Shown here: positions 1 through 8,362 of the stretch, piece by piece
Numbering within the stretch: the first letter of the stretch is position 1
How the letters are laid out: each line of letters begins with the position of its first letter
Assembly: GCA_002453155.1 (NCBI GenBank)
Contig: DKGG01000023.1
Span: 92,009 to 132,121, forward strand
Length of the DNA: 40,113 bases
Direction of reading: 5' to 3'
From: Bdellovibrionaceae bacterium UBA6776
GTDB taxonomy: Bacteria; Bdellovibrionota; Bdellovibrionia; Bdellovibrionales; UBA1609
Notes under the pieces: generated by a model
The model's input: only the letters and a program-made list of their open reading frames with translations
Told to the model about the DNA's origin: nothing
Databases searched by the model: none
Made by a program: the position numbers and the translations under genes

Positions 1-1
1 A

Positions 2-2839
2 CTTGGAATTCAAGCTTTTGAACCTGTTCTTCACGAAGGAAAAGCCATTCAGCTTCACCCTCTTGTTTGTACAGCCTTCAACGCGGATTTCGATGGTGAC
101 CAAATGGCCGTTCACGTTCCGTTGTCTATCGAAGCTCAGGTGGAAGCCCGTGTTTTGATGATGTCAACGAACAACATCCTGACTCCTGCCAGTGGGAAAC
201 CAATCATCAACCCCACTCAAGATATTGTCTTGGGGGTTTACTGGATGACTCGTGTTCGTCCCGGGGCAAAAGGAACAGGAAAAGTTTTTGGAAACATCCA
301 TGAGGTTCTTTACGCCCATGAAATGGGACACATTGATCTTCAAGCGGCGATCAAGGCTAGAATCAACGGAAAGGTTCAAGAAACCAGTGTGGGTCGAGCC
401 ATTTTGAGCGACATCGTTCCAAAGGGAGTTCCTTTTGAAACTGTGAACCGAGTAATGAACAAAAAAGCTCTGGCAGATTTGATCGATAAGTCTTTCCGTT
501 TGGCAGGTGGTAAAGCCACTGTCATCTTAGCGGATAAGCTGATGGAACTTGGGTTTAAGTACTCCACTCGTGCAGGGATTTCGATCTGTGTGGATGACAT
601 GTTGATTCCTGCAGCGAAGGAAGATCTTCTTCGTGAAGCCGAAGAGCAAGTTCAAGAGATTCGCTCTCAATACGATGAAGGTTTGATTACAGACGGTGAG
701 CGCTACAACAAAGTTGTGGATATTTGGGCTCAGTGTTCTGACAAAGTGGCCAAAGAAATGATGAGCCATCTTGAAAAGCAAACTTTTGAAGTGGATGGAA
801 AACAGGTGGAAAGCGCCAGCTTCAATCCCATTTTTGTGATGGCGGATTCTGGAGCGAGGGGTTCTGCGAACCAGATTCGTCAGTTGGCTGGAATGCGTGG
901 TCTGATGGCCAAACCTTCTGGTGAAATTATCGAAAACCCGATCACGGCCAACTTCCGAGAAGGTTTGTCGGTTCTTCAATACTTCATTTCCACTCACGGT
1001 GCTCGTAAAGGTCTTGCCGATACCGCCTTGAAAACAGCGAACTCAGGTTACCTGACTCGTCGTTTGGTGGATGTGGCTCAAGATATCGTTGTTACCGAGC
1101 AAGATTGTGGAACCACCGAAGGGATGGAAATTCGCGCGTTGATGGAAGGCGGAGAAATCATTCAAGGCTTGGGCGACCGTATTTTGGGTCGAACAGCTCT
1201 TGAGGATGTGGTGGATCCTGTGAACGAAACAGTGATCTGTTCTGCCGGTGAAATCATCAGCGAAGATGAAGTGAAAAAGATCGAAGAAGCCGGGATTGAT
1301 CGGGTCATGATCCGTTCGGCGTTGATCTGTAAAACTCGTCGTGGAGTTTGCGTAAAATGTTACGGCCGAGATCTTTCTCGAGGTTCCACCGTGAACCTTG
1401 GTGAAGCGGTTGGAATTATTGCTGCTCAGTCCATCGGTGAGCCAGGAACTCAGTTGACCATGAGAACATTCCACTTGGGTGGTACAGCTTCTCGTGCGGT
1501 TGAGCAGTCTGTTCACAACGCTCGGTATGATGGAAAAGTAAAATTTGAAGGCGTTCAAACGGTTGAAAACAAAGAAGGACGCTTGATCGTTATGAATCGT
1601 AATGGAGAATTGATCACTTTCGATTCTTCTGGGCGTGAAAGAGATCGAGTGAAGTTGGTTTACGGTGCCACTTTGTATGTCAAAGAAGGCGAGGAAATTA
1701 CTAAGGGAATGAAGCTTGCGGAGTGGGATCCATACTCCAACCCGATTGTGGCTGACGTTTCTGGTGTGACCAAGTTCCATGATTTGACTGAGGGAGCAAC
1801 AATGACCGAGCAGGTGGATCCTGTGACCGGTTTCGCGACCAAAGTGATCATCGAATCTAAGAGTTCCGAAGTGAAGCCAATGGTCTACCTCACTGATGAA
1901 AACGGTGAGAATCTTGAGCTTCCAAACCGGAACATTCCGGCTCGCTATGTGATGCCAGTGGGCGCTCAATTGATCATCAGTGATGGTCAAAAGGTCCATG
2001 CCGGTGACATCATCGCGAAGATTCACAGAGAGACCTCAAAAACCAAAGATATCACCGGGGGTCTTCCTCGTGTGGCTGAACTTTTCGAAGCTCGTAAACC
2101 TAAAGAAGCTTCCATCGTTTCTGACATCGATGGCTATGTGACTTTTGGTAAGGACGTTAAAGGAAAGCAGCGTGTGATTGTCACTCCAGATGTGGGTGAG
2201 CAACGGGAATATCTGATTCCTAAAGGAAAGCACGTTGCGGTTCGCGAAGGTGAATTTGTCCGTGCTGGTGAGGCCTTGATGGATGGACCAAGCAACCCTC
2301 ATGACATCTTAAGAGTTCTTGGGGAGCAGGCTTTGGCGGCATTCCTTGTGAATGAGATCCAAGAAGTTTACCGACTTCAAGGTGTGGCGATCAACGACAA
2401 GCACATCGAAGTGATTGTTCGACAAATGCTTCGCAAAGTTCAGGTTGTCGATCCCGGAGACACCAAGTTCTTGGCCGGTGAGCAAGTTGAGAAGTTTGAT
2501 TTTGACGATGAAAACCGTCGAATTGCAGCTGAGGGCGGCGTAGAGGCGACCTTGGAACCTCTCTTGTTGGGTATCACCAAAGTCTCCTTGAGCACAGAGA
2601 GCTGGATTTCTGCGGCATCTTTCCAAGAGACCACCAAGGTTTTGACCGAAGCTGCTGTGAACTCCAAGCAAGACAGCTTGAGAGGCTTGAAAGAGAACAT
2701 CATCATGGGCCGTTTGATTCCTGCGGGAACCGGTTTGAGTTCTTACAAGAAGTGGAAAGTCCGCGTAGAGAGAGAAGAAGAGGAAGCTCCTTCTTTCTTG
2801 CCAGGAATGTCTGCAAGCACAACTCATTCTATGAACTGA
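2..2839 (+). CDS. rpoC: DNA-directed RNA polymerase subunit beta' (3' part)
   Basis: This is the C-terminal 945 residues of beta'; the 5' end lies outside the window and the reading frame is open from base 2. The catalytic NADFDGD motif, whose three aspartates hold the active-site magnesium, is at bases 80-100. The second zinc site is complete: cysteine codons at 1106, 1328, 1349 and 1358, the last three in the C-x6-C-x2-C arrangement. The bridge-helix segment (STHGARKGLADTAL) and the start of the trigger loop (SIGEPGTQLTMRTFH) are present. After the trigger loop there is a long inserted region like the SI3 insertion of proteobacteria. The protein ends with a short acidic run (EREEEEAP) and a tail beyond the usual end. 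It is followed by rpsL, the usual order in bacteria. Confidence 0.98.
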   Translation, partial: LGIQAFEPVLHEGKAIQLHPLVCTAFNADFDGDQMAVHVPLSIEAQVEARVLMMSTNNILTPASGKPIINPTQDIVLGVYWMTRVRPGAKGTGKVFGNIHEVLYAHEMGHIDLQAAIKARINGKVQETSVGRAILSDIVPKGVPFETVNRVMNKKALADLIDKSFRLAGGKATVILADKLMELGFKYSTRAGISICVDDMLIPAAKEDLLREAEEQVQEIRSQYDEGLITDGERYNKVVDIWAQCSDKVAKEMMSHLEKQTFEVDGKQVESASFNPIFVMADSGARGSANQIRQLAGMRGLMAKPSGEIIENPITANFREGLSVLQYFISTHGARKGLADTALKTANSGYLTRRLVDVAQDIVVTEQDCGTTEGMEIRALMEGGEIIQGLGDRILGRTALEDVVDPVNETVICSAGEIISEDEVKKIEEAGIDRVMIRSALICKTRRGVCVKCYGRDLSRGSTVNLGEAVGIIAAQSIGEPGTQLTMRTFHLGGTASRAVEQSVHNARYDGKVKFEGVQTVENKEGRLIVMNRNGELITFDSSGRERDRVKLVYGATLYVKEGEEITKGMKLAEWDPYSNPIVADVSGVTKFHDLTEGATMTEQVDPVTGFATKVIIESKSSEVKPMVYLTDENGENLELPNRNIPARYVMPVGAQLIISDGQKVHAGDIIAKIHRETSKTKDITGGLPRVAELFEARKPKEASIVSDIDGYVTFGKDVKGKQRVIVTPDVGEQREYLIPKGKHVAVREGEFVRAGEALMDGPSNPHDILRVLGEQALAAFLVNEIQEVYRLQGVAINDKHIEVIVRQMLRKVQVVDPGDTKFLAGEQVEKFDFDDENRRIAAEGGVEATLEPLLLGITKVSLSTESWISAASFQETTKVLTEAAVNSKQDSLRGLKENIIMGRLIPAGTGLSSYKKWKVRVEREEEEAPSFLPGMSASTTHSMN

Positions 2840-3028
2840 GGCCTTTGAGGTCTCTTTAGAACCCCGCCTCAGGCAACTGGGGCGGTAAAAGGTAAAAAAA
2901 TGAACAGGGACTCAAGATATCCCCAACCTCTAGTTGACGAATAAGGTCAAATTTGGTTAGGTTCTCCGTCTCGAGTGCCCGGTGGGCGGTTTTTAAACCC
3001 ACTATTTGTAAAGGAATAAAGGAAATTC
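2840..3028 (+). promoter_or_regulatory. rpoC-rpsL intergenic region with candidate str promoter
   Basis: The 189-base gap holds a GC-rich hairpin without a T-tract (CCGCC at 2864-2868 pairing with GGCGG at 2881-2885). A possible promoter follows: TTGACG at 2934-2939, 17 bases, then a poor -10 (TTAGGT, 2957-2962). A small hairpin (GTGGG 2982-2986 / CCCAC 2998-3002) lies just before the AAAGGAA ribosome binding site of rpsL. The -35 is good and the -10 is weak, so this is a suggestion only. The lack of a U-tract means some read-through from rpoC is likely. Confidence 0.3.
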
Positions 3029-3406
3029 ATGCCAACGATTAACCAGTTGATTCGCAAGCAAAGAAAAGCGCAGAAAGAAAAATCAAAGTCTCCGGCATTG
3101 GCCAGCTGCCCTCAAAGAAGAGGTGTTTGCACTCGTGTTTTCACGACCACTCCCAAAAAGCCCAACTCGGCATTGAGAAAAGTGGCTCGTGTGCGTCTTT
3201 CCAATGGTTTTGAAGTAAACTCTTACATCCCTGGAATTGGTCACAACCTCCAGGAGCACAGTGTGGTTTTGGTCCGTGGGGGTCGTGTTAAAGATCTTCC
3301 GGGTGTTCGTTACCACATCGTTCGCGGTGTTTTGGATACTCAAGGTGTGAATAACAGAATGAGAGCTCGTTCTAAATATGGCTCTAAACGACCCAAGAAA
3401 AGCTAG
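3029..3406 (+). CDS. rpsL: 30S ribosomal protein S12
   Basis: S12 lies at the decoding centre of the small subunit and affects translational accuracy. The protein has 125 residues, close to the 124 of E. coli, and runs from MPTINQLIRK to the basic tail KRPKKS. The conserved decoding loops are seen: TPKKPNSALRK (K43/K44) and GRVKDLPGVRYH (K88, with D89 the site that is methylthiolated in many bacteria). Lysines at the positions linked to streptomycin resistance are the sensitive wild-type residues. The start at 3029 has an AAAGGAA ribosome binding site. It is the first gene of the str group; rpsG starts 10 bases after its stop. Confidence 0.97.
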   Translation: MPTINQLIRKQRKAQKEKSKSPALASCPQRRGVCTRVFTTTPKKPNSALRKVARVRLSNGFEVNSYIPGIGHNLQEHSVVLVRGGRVKDLPGVRYHIVRGVLDTQGVNNRMRARSKYGSKRPKKS

Positions 3407-3416
3407 AGGTTAAAAG

Positions 3417-3890
3417 ATGTCTCGTCGTAAATCCGCAGAGAGAAGAGAAGTTTTACCAGATCCCGTTTACAATGATGTGATCATTTCAAAGTTTGTGAAC
3501 CGTTTGATGTGGCAAGGTAAAAAGAGCATTGCTCAAAAACACATCTATGCCGCTCTTGATGAATTGAGAACAAAAGTTTCTGGCGAAGAGCCTTTGACTG
3601 TTTTCAAAAAAGCCCTTGAGAATTGTAAGCCCAACTTGGAAGTTCGATCTCGCCGTGTGGGTGGAGCCACTTACCAAGTTCCTGTGGATGTTCGTCCTAC
3701 GCGCCGTTTGACTTTGGCAATGACTTGGATTGTGAATTATTCTCGCGATCGTGGTGAAAAATCCATGGCTTCTCGCTTAGCGGGAGAGTTGGCAGATGCT
3801 TACAACAACCGTGGAAACGCCATCAAGAAAAAAGAAGACGTTCACCGTATGGCAGAAGCCAACAAAGCGTTTTCTCACTACAACTGGTAG
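3417..3890 (+). CDS. rpsG: 30S ribosomal protein S7
   Basis: S7 binds the 3' major domain of 16S rRNA, starts assembly of the small-subunit head and contacts E-site tRNA. It has 157 residues (common bacterial length 156), beginning MSRRKSAERR and ending FSHYNW. The conserved segments VRSRRVGGATYQVP and VRPTRR are intact. The start follows an AGAGG site in the short gap after rpsL. fusA begins 10 bases after the stop, so the three genes are one transcription unit. In E. coli S7 represses this operon; no matching site can be claimed here. Confidence 0.97.
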   Translation: MSRRKSAERREVLPDPVYNDVIISKFVNRLMWQGKKSIAQKHIYAALDELRTKVSGEEPLTVFKKALENCKPNLEVRSRRVGGATYQVPVDVRPTRRLTLAMTWIVNYSRDRGEKSMASRLAGELADAYNNRGNAIKKKEDVHRMAEANKAFSHYNW

Positions 3891-3900
3891 TTTGACCTGA

Positions 3901-5994
3901 ATGAGCTCACTTGAGCCAGAGAGTCTGGAAGATTTAAAGTTCACTCGCAACATCGGCATCATGGCTCACATTGATGCCGGTAAAACCACGACCACAGAAC
4001 GAATCCTGTTTTACACTGGAAAATCCCACCGCATGGGAGAGGTCCATGAAGGCAACACCATCATGGATTGGATGGAGCAGGAACAAGAGCGTGGAATCAC
4101 AATCACTTCCGCAGCAACAACCTGTGCCTGGCAAGATCACCGAATCAATATCATTGATACTCCCGGACATGTGGATTTCACCATTGAAGTGGAGCGCTCG
4201 CTCAGAGTCCTGGACGGGGCTGTGGCTGTGTTTGATGGAGTAAATGGTGTTGAACCCCAGTCCGAAACTGTTTGGCGACAGGCGGACCGCTACAAGGTTC
4301 CTCGCATTTGCTTTATCAACAAATTGGACCGTGTCGGTGCGGATTTTTATTATTCCGTAACGACCATTAAAGACAAATTGGGTGGAGAGCCTGTTCCTGT
4401 GCAAATCCCCATTGGAAGTGAAGATCAGTTCCAAGGCGTGGTGGATTTGATTCAAAATAAAGCCTTGGTCTATGCCAATGACTCTGGGGAAAAATACTCG
4501 ACAGAAGACATTCCAGAAGATCTCGTAGAATTGGCACAAGAGTGGCGAACAGCGCTGGTGGAAAAGGTTTGTGAATTCGACGATGGCTTGATGAACAAGT
4601 ACCTTGAGGGCGGAGAAGTTTCTGAAGACGAAATTCGATCGGCTCTTCGTAAAGGGACCTTGGCTCTACAAGTGCAGCCCGTCTTTTGTGGATCTGCCTT
4701 CAAGAACAAAGGGGTTCAGCCACTTTTGGATGGAGTTGTTTCTTTTCTTCCTTCGCCACTGGATGTGCCGCCCGTTGAGGGTCATGATCCCGACGACGAA
4801 AATAAAATCATCAAATGCAAAACAGATTTTGACGAACCCGCTGCAGCTCTTGCGTTTAAAATTGCCGCCGATCCCTTTGCGGGAAGTTTAACTTTTATTC
4901 GTGTCTATTCCGGAGTTCTTCAATCGGGGAAAGCCTACATGAACCCTCGCCTTGGAAAACGAGAGAGAGTTCAAAAAATTGTAAAGCTCCATGCGAATTC
5001 CCGCCAAGAAGTTTCGGAACTCAAAGCGGGTGATATTGGAGCCGTTATCGGTTTGAAAATGACAGGGACCGGAGACACTCTTTGCGACAGCAAAAGAATC
5101 GTTGCCTTAGAGTCGATCACCTTTCCTGAGCCCGTGATTTCCGTCGCTATTGAAGCGAAATCTGCAGCAGATCAAGACAAGATGATTGCCGGTTTGGAGC
5201 GTCTTGAAATGGAAGATCCTTCTTGCCATGTGCGCGTCGATTCTGAAACCGGGCAAATGCTGCTCTCTGGAATGGGAGAGCTTCACCTTGAAATTTTAGT
5301 GGACCGTTTGCTTCGGGAATACAAAGTAAAAGCCAACGTGGGGCGACCTCAAGTCTCTTATCGTGAGACTCTGACAGAGGGTGCAACCGGCGAAGGACTT
5401 TTTGAAAGAGAAGTTGCTGGCGAGAAGAACTTTGCCCGCGTAAAACTTTCTTTGAAGCCTGGAAACATTGCGGATGGAGTGGTGTATCAGAATACCAAGA
5501 TCACTCAAGCTCCAAAGGAGCTCTTAAACGCATTGAAATCAGGAGCCCTCGAATCCTGCGAAGTGGGAGTTCTTGCGGGCTACTCATTAACGGGCGTGAT
5601 CATCCAAATTGAAGAGCTAGAACTGCGAGACAAAGAAAGCACTGAAATGGCGGTGAAAGTGGCTGCCAGCCAGGCCATTCGATCGGCCTTGATGGCTGCA
5701 AAGAGCCAATTGCTAGAGCCTTTGTTCAAGGTGGACATTTCTTCTCCCGATGAATTTACGGGTGCTGTGATCGGCGATCTCAACTCTCGGCGAGGAAAAG
5801 TTCACGGCATGAATCCCAAGCAGGGTGGGGGTCAGAACATTGAGGCCGAGGTGCCTTTGGCGACTCTGTTTGGCTACGCCACAGAGATCCGCAGTCTTTC
5901 TCAAGGGAGAGCGAGCTTCTCCTTAGAGTTTCAAGAGTATGCGCCCATGCCCCCTAAGGTTGAGGCAGAGATCCTCAAGAAGCTTGGTCGTTAG
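3901..5994 (+). CDS. fusA: Translation elongation factor G
   Basis: EF-G is the GTPase that drives ribosomal translocation and helps recycle ribosomes. All G motifs are readable: AHIDAGKT (residues 22-29), switch I RGITI (64-68), DTPGH (86-90), NKLD (140-143) and a GSA motif. The length is 697 residues against 704 in E. coli, and the C-terminal domains are complete (SGMGELHLEI; EYAPMPP). G4 is NKLD rather than the NKMD usual in gamma-proteobacteria, which is permitted in the family. The ATG at 3901 has no clear Shine-Dalgarno sequence, odd for an abundant protein. With rpsG ending only 10 bases upstream, coupled re-initiation is a reasonable inference. tuf, often next, is absent. Confidence 0.96.
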   Translation: MSSLEPESLEDLKFTRNIGIMAHIDAGKTTTTERILFYTGKSHRMGEVHEGNTIMDWMEQEQERGITITSAATTCAWQDHRINIIDTPGHVDFTIEVERSLRVLDGAVAVFDGVNGVEPQSETVWRQADRYKVPRICFINKLDRVGADFYYSVTTIKDKLGGEPVPVQIPIGSEDQFQGVVDLIQNKALVYANDSGEKYSTEDIPEDLVELAQEWRTALVEKVCEFDDGLMNKYLEGGEVSEDEIRSALRKGTLALQVQPVFCGSAFKNKGVQPLLDGVVSFLPSPLDVPPVEGHDPDDENKIIKCKTDFDEPAAALAFKIAADPFAGSLTFIRVYSGVLQSGKAYMNPRLGKRERVQKIVKLHANSRQEVSELKAGDIGAVIGLKMTGTGDTLCDSKRIVALESITFPEPVISVAIEAKSAADQDKMIAGLERLEMEDPSCHVRVDSETGQMLLSGMGELHLEILVDRLLREYKVKANVGRPQVSYRETLTEGATGEGLFEREVAGEKNFARVKLSLKPGNIADGVVYQNTKITQAPKELLNALKSGALESCEVGVLAGYSLTGVIIQIEELELRDKESTEMAVKVAASQAIRSALMAAKSQLLEPLFKVDISSPDEFTGAVIGDLNSRRGKVHGMNPKQGGGQNIEAEVPLATLFGYATEIRSLSQGRASFSLEFQEYAPMPPKVEAEILKKLGR

Positions 5995-6211
5995 ATTTCT
6001 ATTGGGCTTCGGCTCTAATGGGATTTGAAGGAGGATCTGGAGCTCATCCCTCGATGAGAAATCTTTTCCGCTCTTCTCAGTTGCGGGTGAATTTACGGCG
6101 GGAGTTCCTGGCAATGGACCCTCCTGAGCAGCTCCTCTCTGAAAGCTTTTCAGGCCGCCAGCAGCCGTTTTCCGGAGTTCCCACAAGCAAAATAAAAGTT
6201 GTAAAAAAATT
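5995..6211. other. Gene-free stretch after fusA
   Basis: With the S10 promoter and leader that follow, this makes about 400 bases without a convincing gene. A 65-codon frame at 6018-6215 has no ribosome binding site and protein-like features are lacking. No tuf remnant is readable and no clear U-tract terminator follows fusA. The imperfect palindrome CTGAAAGCTTTTCAG near 6138-6153 is the only local structure noticed. Confidence 0.5.
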
Positions 6212-6240
6212 TTGACAACCGGTACCCGGACCTGCATACT
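6212..6240 (+). promoter_or_regulatory. Promoter of the S10 operon (sigma-70 type)
   Basis: A perfect -35 box TTGACA (6212-6217) is followed by a 17-base spacer and the -10 box CATACT (6235-6240), four of six matches to consensus. An A/T-rich run lies just upstream (GTAAAAAAATT), like an UP element. The predicted start near 6247 gives a leader of about 150 bases before rpsJ. It is the best promoter-like sequence in the ribosomal block. Confidence 0.65.
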
Positions 6241-6246
6241 CGGCCA

Positions 6247-6397
6247 CTTGCAGCCTGATTCTTCGGCCTCAAATCCCCAAGTCGCCTTCAGATCAACGAT
6301 TTAAAGCGATACTGGGCTTCGATGGTCGTTTAGAAAATGGAGAGGTGCGTCCTCTTTTCAGGCTGAAGTGAAAAAAATAGTTAGGATAAAGGGCGTT
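6247..6397 (+). promoter_or_regulatory. Untranslated leader of the S10 operon
   Basis: About 150 bases lie between the predicted transcription start and rpsJ. Near the end a small hairpin (GAGAGG 6340-6345, loop TGCGT, CCTCTT 6351-6356) runs directly into TTTTC, like a weak intrinsic terminator. In E. coli the S10 leader is where L4 causes attenuation. Similar control here is only a suggestion from position and shape, not from sequence similarity. Confidence 0.3.
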
Positions 6398-6721
6398 ATG
6401 AGCATGCAAAGTCAAAAAATCCGAATTCGATTGCGAGCTTTCGATCACAAGCTACTCGATCAATCAACAAAAGAGATCGTGGAAACAGCAAGAAGAACAG
6501 GAGCCCGAGTTGCGGGCCCCATTCCTCTTCCAACGCGAATCAATCGATACACTGTTTTAAGATCTCCTCACGTAGATAAAAAATCTCGGGAGCAATTCGA
6601 AGTGAGAACTCACAAGCGTCTCCTTGATATTTTGGAACCCACTCAACAGACCATCGACCAATTGATGAAGTTGGATCTATCTGCTGGTGTGGACGTTGAG
6701 ATCAAACTTTCTGCGGTTTAG
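6398..6721 (+). CDS. rpsJ: 30S ribosomal protein S10
   Basis: S10 is a head protein of the small subunit and, as NusE, part of antitermination complexes. The family pattern IRIRL-AFDH--LDQ at the start and the loop GPIPLPT are clear. The frame extends upstream to a GTG at 6368, but homology begins at MQSQKIRIRL. The ATG codons at 6398 and 6404 both fit: AAAGGG (6388-6393) lies 4 and 10 bases upstream of them, and AGGA (6383-6386) lies 11 bases before the first. The product is 107 or 105 residues; E. coli has 103. It is the first gene of a long, tightly packed operon, and rplC follows after 14 bases. Confidence 0.95.
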   Translation: MSMQSQKIRIRLRAFDHKLLDQSTKEIVETARRTGARVAGPIPLPTRINRYTVLRSPHVDKKSREQFEVRTHKRLLDILEPTQQTIDQLMKLDLSAGVDVEIKLSAV

Positions 6722-6735
6722 AGAGGGAATGAGAA

Positions 6736-7446
6736 ATGAGCGAAGAAAATAAAGTTGAAGAAACCAACGGCGCTCCAGCAGAGACTGCAGAGCAAAATGC
6801 TCCAGCAGCGACTGAGGGTGTTGAGATGAGCGGACTTTTCGCTTTCAAAGTGGGAATGTCAGCGGTTTATAACGATCAAGGCGAGCGCGTTCCCGTGACT
6901 GTTTTGAAATATGAGCCCATGGTCGTCTCTCAATTGAAGACAGACGAAAATGATGGATACAAAGCAGTTCAAGTGGCCTTCCGTCCTGACAGAGCTTCCC
7001 AAACCAACAAAGCTTCTCAATCCAAACTTTCTAAAGTGGGATTTGAAAACGGAGCAAAGTTCCTTAAAGAATTTCGCATGAATGACTTGGGTGAACTTCA
7101 GGTGGGACAGAAAATTTCGTTGGACAGCGTTAAAAAAGGCGACACCGTACAGATCACTGGAACCTCAAAGGGTCATGGTTTTGCGGGTGTTGTAAAGCGT
7201 TGGGATTTTGGTGGTGGACCTAAGACTCACGGGTCTGGTTTTCACAGAACGGGTGGTTCTATCGGTAACAGAACTTGGCCAGGTCGGGTCATGCCCGGTC
7301 GCAGAATGCCAGGTCAATTTGGAAATGACACTGTGACTGTGAAGAATGTCCAAGTGGTTGATGTGATCGCAGAAGAGAACGTCATTCTACTTAAAGGTCC
7401 TGTTCCTGGTTCCAGAAATTCATTGGTTAAATTGGTAAAGGCGTAA
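6736..7446 (+). CDS. rplC: 50S ribosomal protein L3 with N-terminal extension
   Basis: L3 is an early assembly protein of the large subunit that reaches toward the peptidyl-transferase centre. The core is typical from about residue 31 (SGLFAFKVGMSAVY) through GKGFAGVVKRW-like (GHGFAGVVKRWDF) and GRRMPGQFGN. The product has 236 residues against 209 in E. coli, because an acidic, Ala/Glu-rich stretch of about 30 residues precedes the core. The ATG at 6736 has GAGGG 8 bases upstream. An internal ATG at 6826, exactly where the core begins, also has GAGGG (6814-6818) 7 bases upstream. Either or both could be used; the longer form is chosen. Confidence 0.95.
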   Translation: MSEENKVEETNGAPAETAEQNAPAATEGVEMSGLFAFKVGMSAVYNDQGERVPVTVLKYEPMVVSQLKTDENDGYKAVQVAFRPDRASQTNKASQSKLSKVGFENGAKFLKEFRMNDLGELQVGQKISLDSVKKGDTVQITGTSKGHGFAGVVKRWDFGGGPKTHGSGFHRTGGSIGNRTWPGRVMPGRRMPGQFGNDTVTVKNVQVVDVIAEENVILLKGPVPGSRNSLVKLVKA

Positions 7447-7449
7447 GAC

Positions 7450-8079
7450 ATGGCAACTGTAGATGTATTAGGTTGGGATAAGAAAAAAGTTGGATCTGCT
7501 GAACTCAGTTCAGATGTTTTTGAGATTCCTGTGAAAGAAGAGATTCTTCAATCCATCGTTCGATGGCAATTGGCCAATCGACGTCAAGGAACTCACAAAG
7601 CGAAAACACGAGCTGAAGTGAGCGGTGGTGGTAAGAAGCCTTTCAAGCAAAAAGGAACAGGAAATGCCCGTCAAGGAAGTAACCGTTCTCCTTTGATGCC
7701 TGGTGGTGGTATCACTTTCGGTCCTGTTCCACGGGATTACTCTTACACTTTGAACAAAAAGTTTAAGAGACTTGGATTGCGAACAGCCCTTTCTCATTTG
7801 GTGAAAGAGGGAAAGCTTTTTGTCGTAGACCAAATGACTTCACAAGATGGAAAGACCAAAGAATTGGCTCAGCGTCTTGAAGGCTTTGGTTTGAGCAAAG
7901 CTCTTTTGATTGATGCTGAAAGCAATCAGAACTTTTCAAGAGCTTCTCGCAACCTTCCAAAGTTCCAGTACCGATCTGTTGAAGGTCTGAATGTTTATGA
8001 TCTTTTGAAGTATGAAAATGCTGTGATCACTAAAGATTCAATCGACAAAATTGTTGAGCGTTGTGGGGTGTCTAAATGA
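7450..8079 (+). CDS. rplD: 50S ribosomal protein L4
   Basis: L4 binds 23S rRNA, lines the exit tunnel with its extended loop, and in E. coli also represses the S10 operon. The protein has 209 residues (E. coli 201). The tunnel-loop signature is clear: RQGTHKAKTRAEVSGGGKKP followed by KQKGTGNARQGS. The ATG at 7450 lies three bases after the rplC stop. The last codons overlap rplW in an ATGA arrangement, which suggests translational coupling. Confidence 0.96.
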   Translation: MATVDVLGWDKKKVGSAELSSDVFEIPVKEEILQSIVRWQLANRRQGTHKAKTRAEVSGGGKKPFKQKGTGNARQGSNRSPLMPGGGITFGPVPRDYSYTLNKKFKRLGLRTALSHLVKEGKLFVVDQMTSQDGKTKELAQRLEGFGLSKALLIDAESNQNFSRASRNLPKFQYRSVEGLNVYDLLKYENAVITKDSIDKIVERCGVSK

Positions 8080-8360
8080 TCCAAAGTCAAATTATTAAAA
8101 AGCCATTGATTACTGAGAAGAATTCCATTCTTGCGGAAACAGGAATTTATTCTTTTGAAGTGGATCGTCGTGCATCCAAAACAGAGATCAAGTCGGCGAT
8201 CGAAAAGTTTTTTCAAGTAAAAGTACAATCAGTGAATACGCTTCAGTGCCGTGGTAAAGCGCGCCGAAACCGTTTTGGAATCAGCAAGCCCAAATACTGG
8301 AAAAAAGCGATGGTTCGCTTGATGCCTGGCGAGAAAATTTCAATTTTTGAGGGAGCATAA
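8076..8360 (+). CDS. rplW: 50S ribosomal protein L23
   Basis: L23 sits at the exit of the ribosomal tunnel and is the docking site for trigger factor and signal recognition particle. The product is 94 residues (E. coli 100) and shows the family pattern: I-KPLITEKNS near the start, then KTEIKSAIEKFF-VKV-SVNT and the basic loop GKARRNRFG. The start overlaps the rplD stop by four bases. rplB follows after two bases. Confidence 0.95.
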   Translation: MIQSQIIKKPLITEKNSILAETGIYSFEVDRRASKTEIKSAIEKFFQVKVQSVNTLQCRGKARRNRFGISKPKYWKKAMVRLMPGEKISIFEGA

Positions 8361-8362
8361 AG

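Noticed and set aside
1043..2026. 327-residue open frame antisense to rpoC
   Set aside because: Lies fully opposite a conserved gene, has no ribosome binding site that stands out, and its sequence follows the codon pattern of rpoC in reverse.
6018..6215. 65-codon frame in the fusA-rpsJ gap
   Set aside because: No ribosome binding site, unlikely composition, and its end overlaps the -35 box of the S10 promoter.
6368..6397. Upstream GTG extension of rpsJ
   Set aside because: Family homology begins at the ATG at 6398/6404, and both AGGA and AAAGGG ribosome binding sites lie downstream of the GTG.
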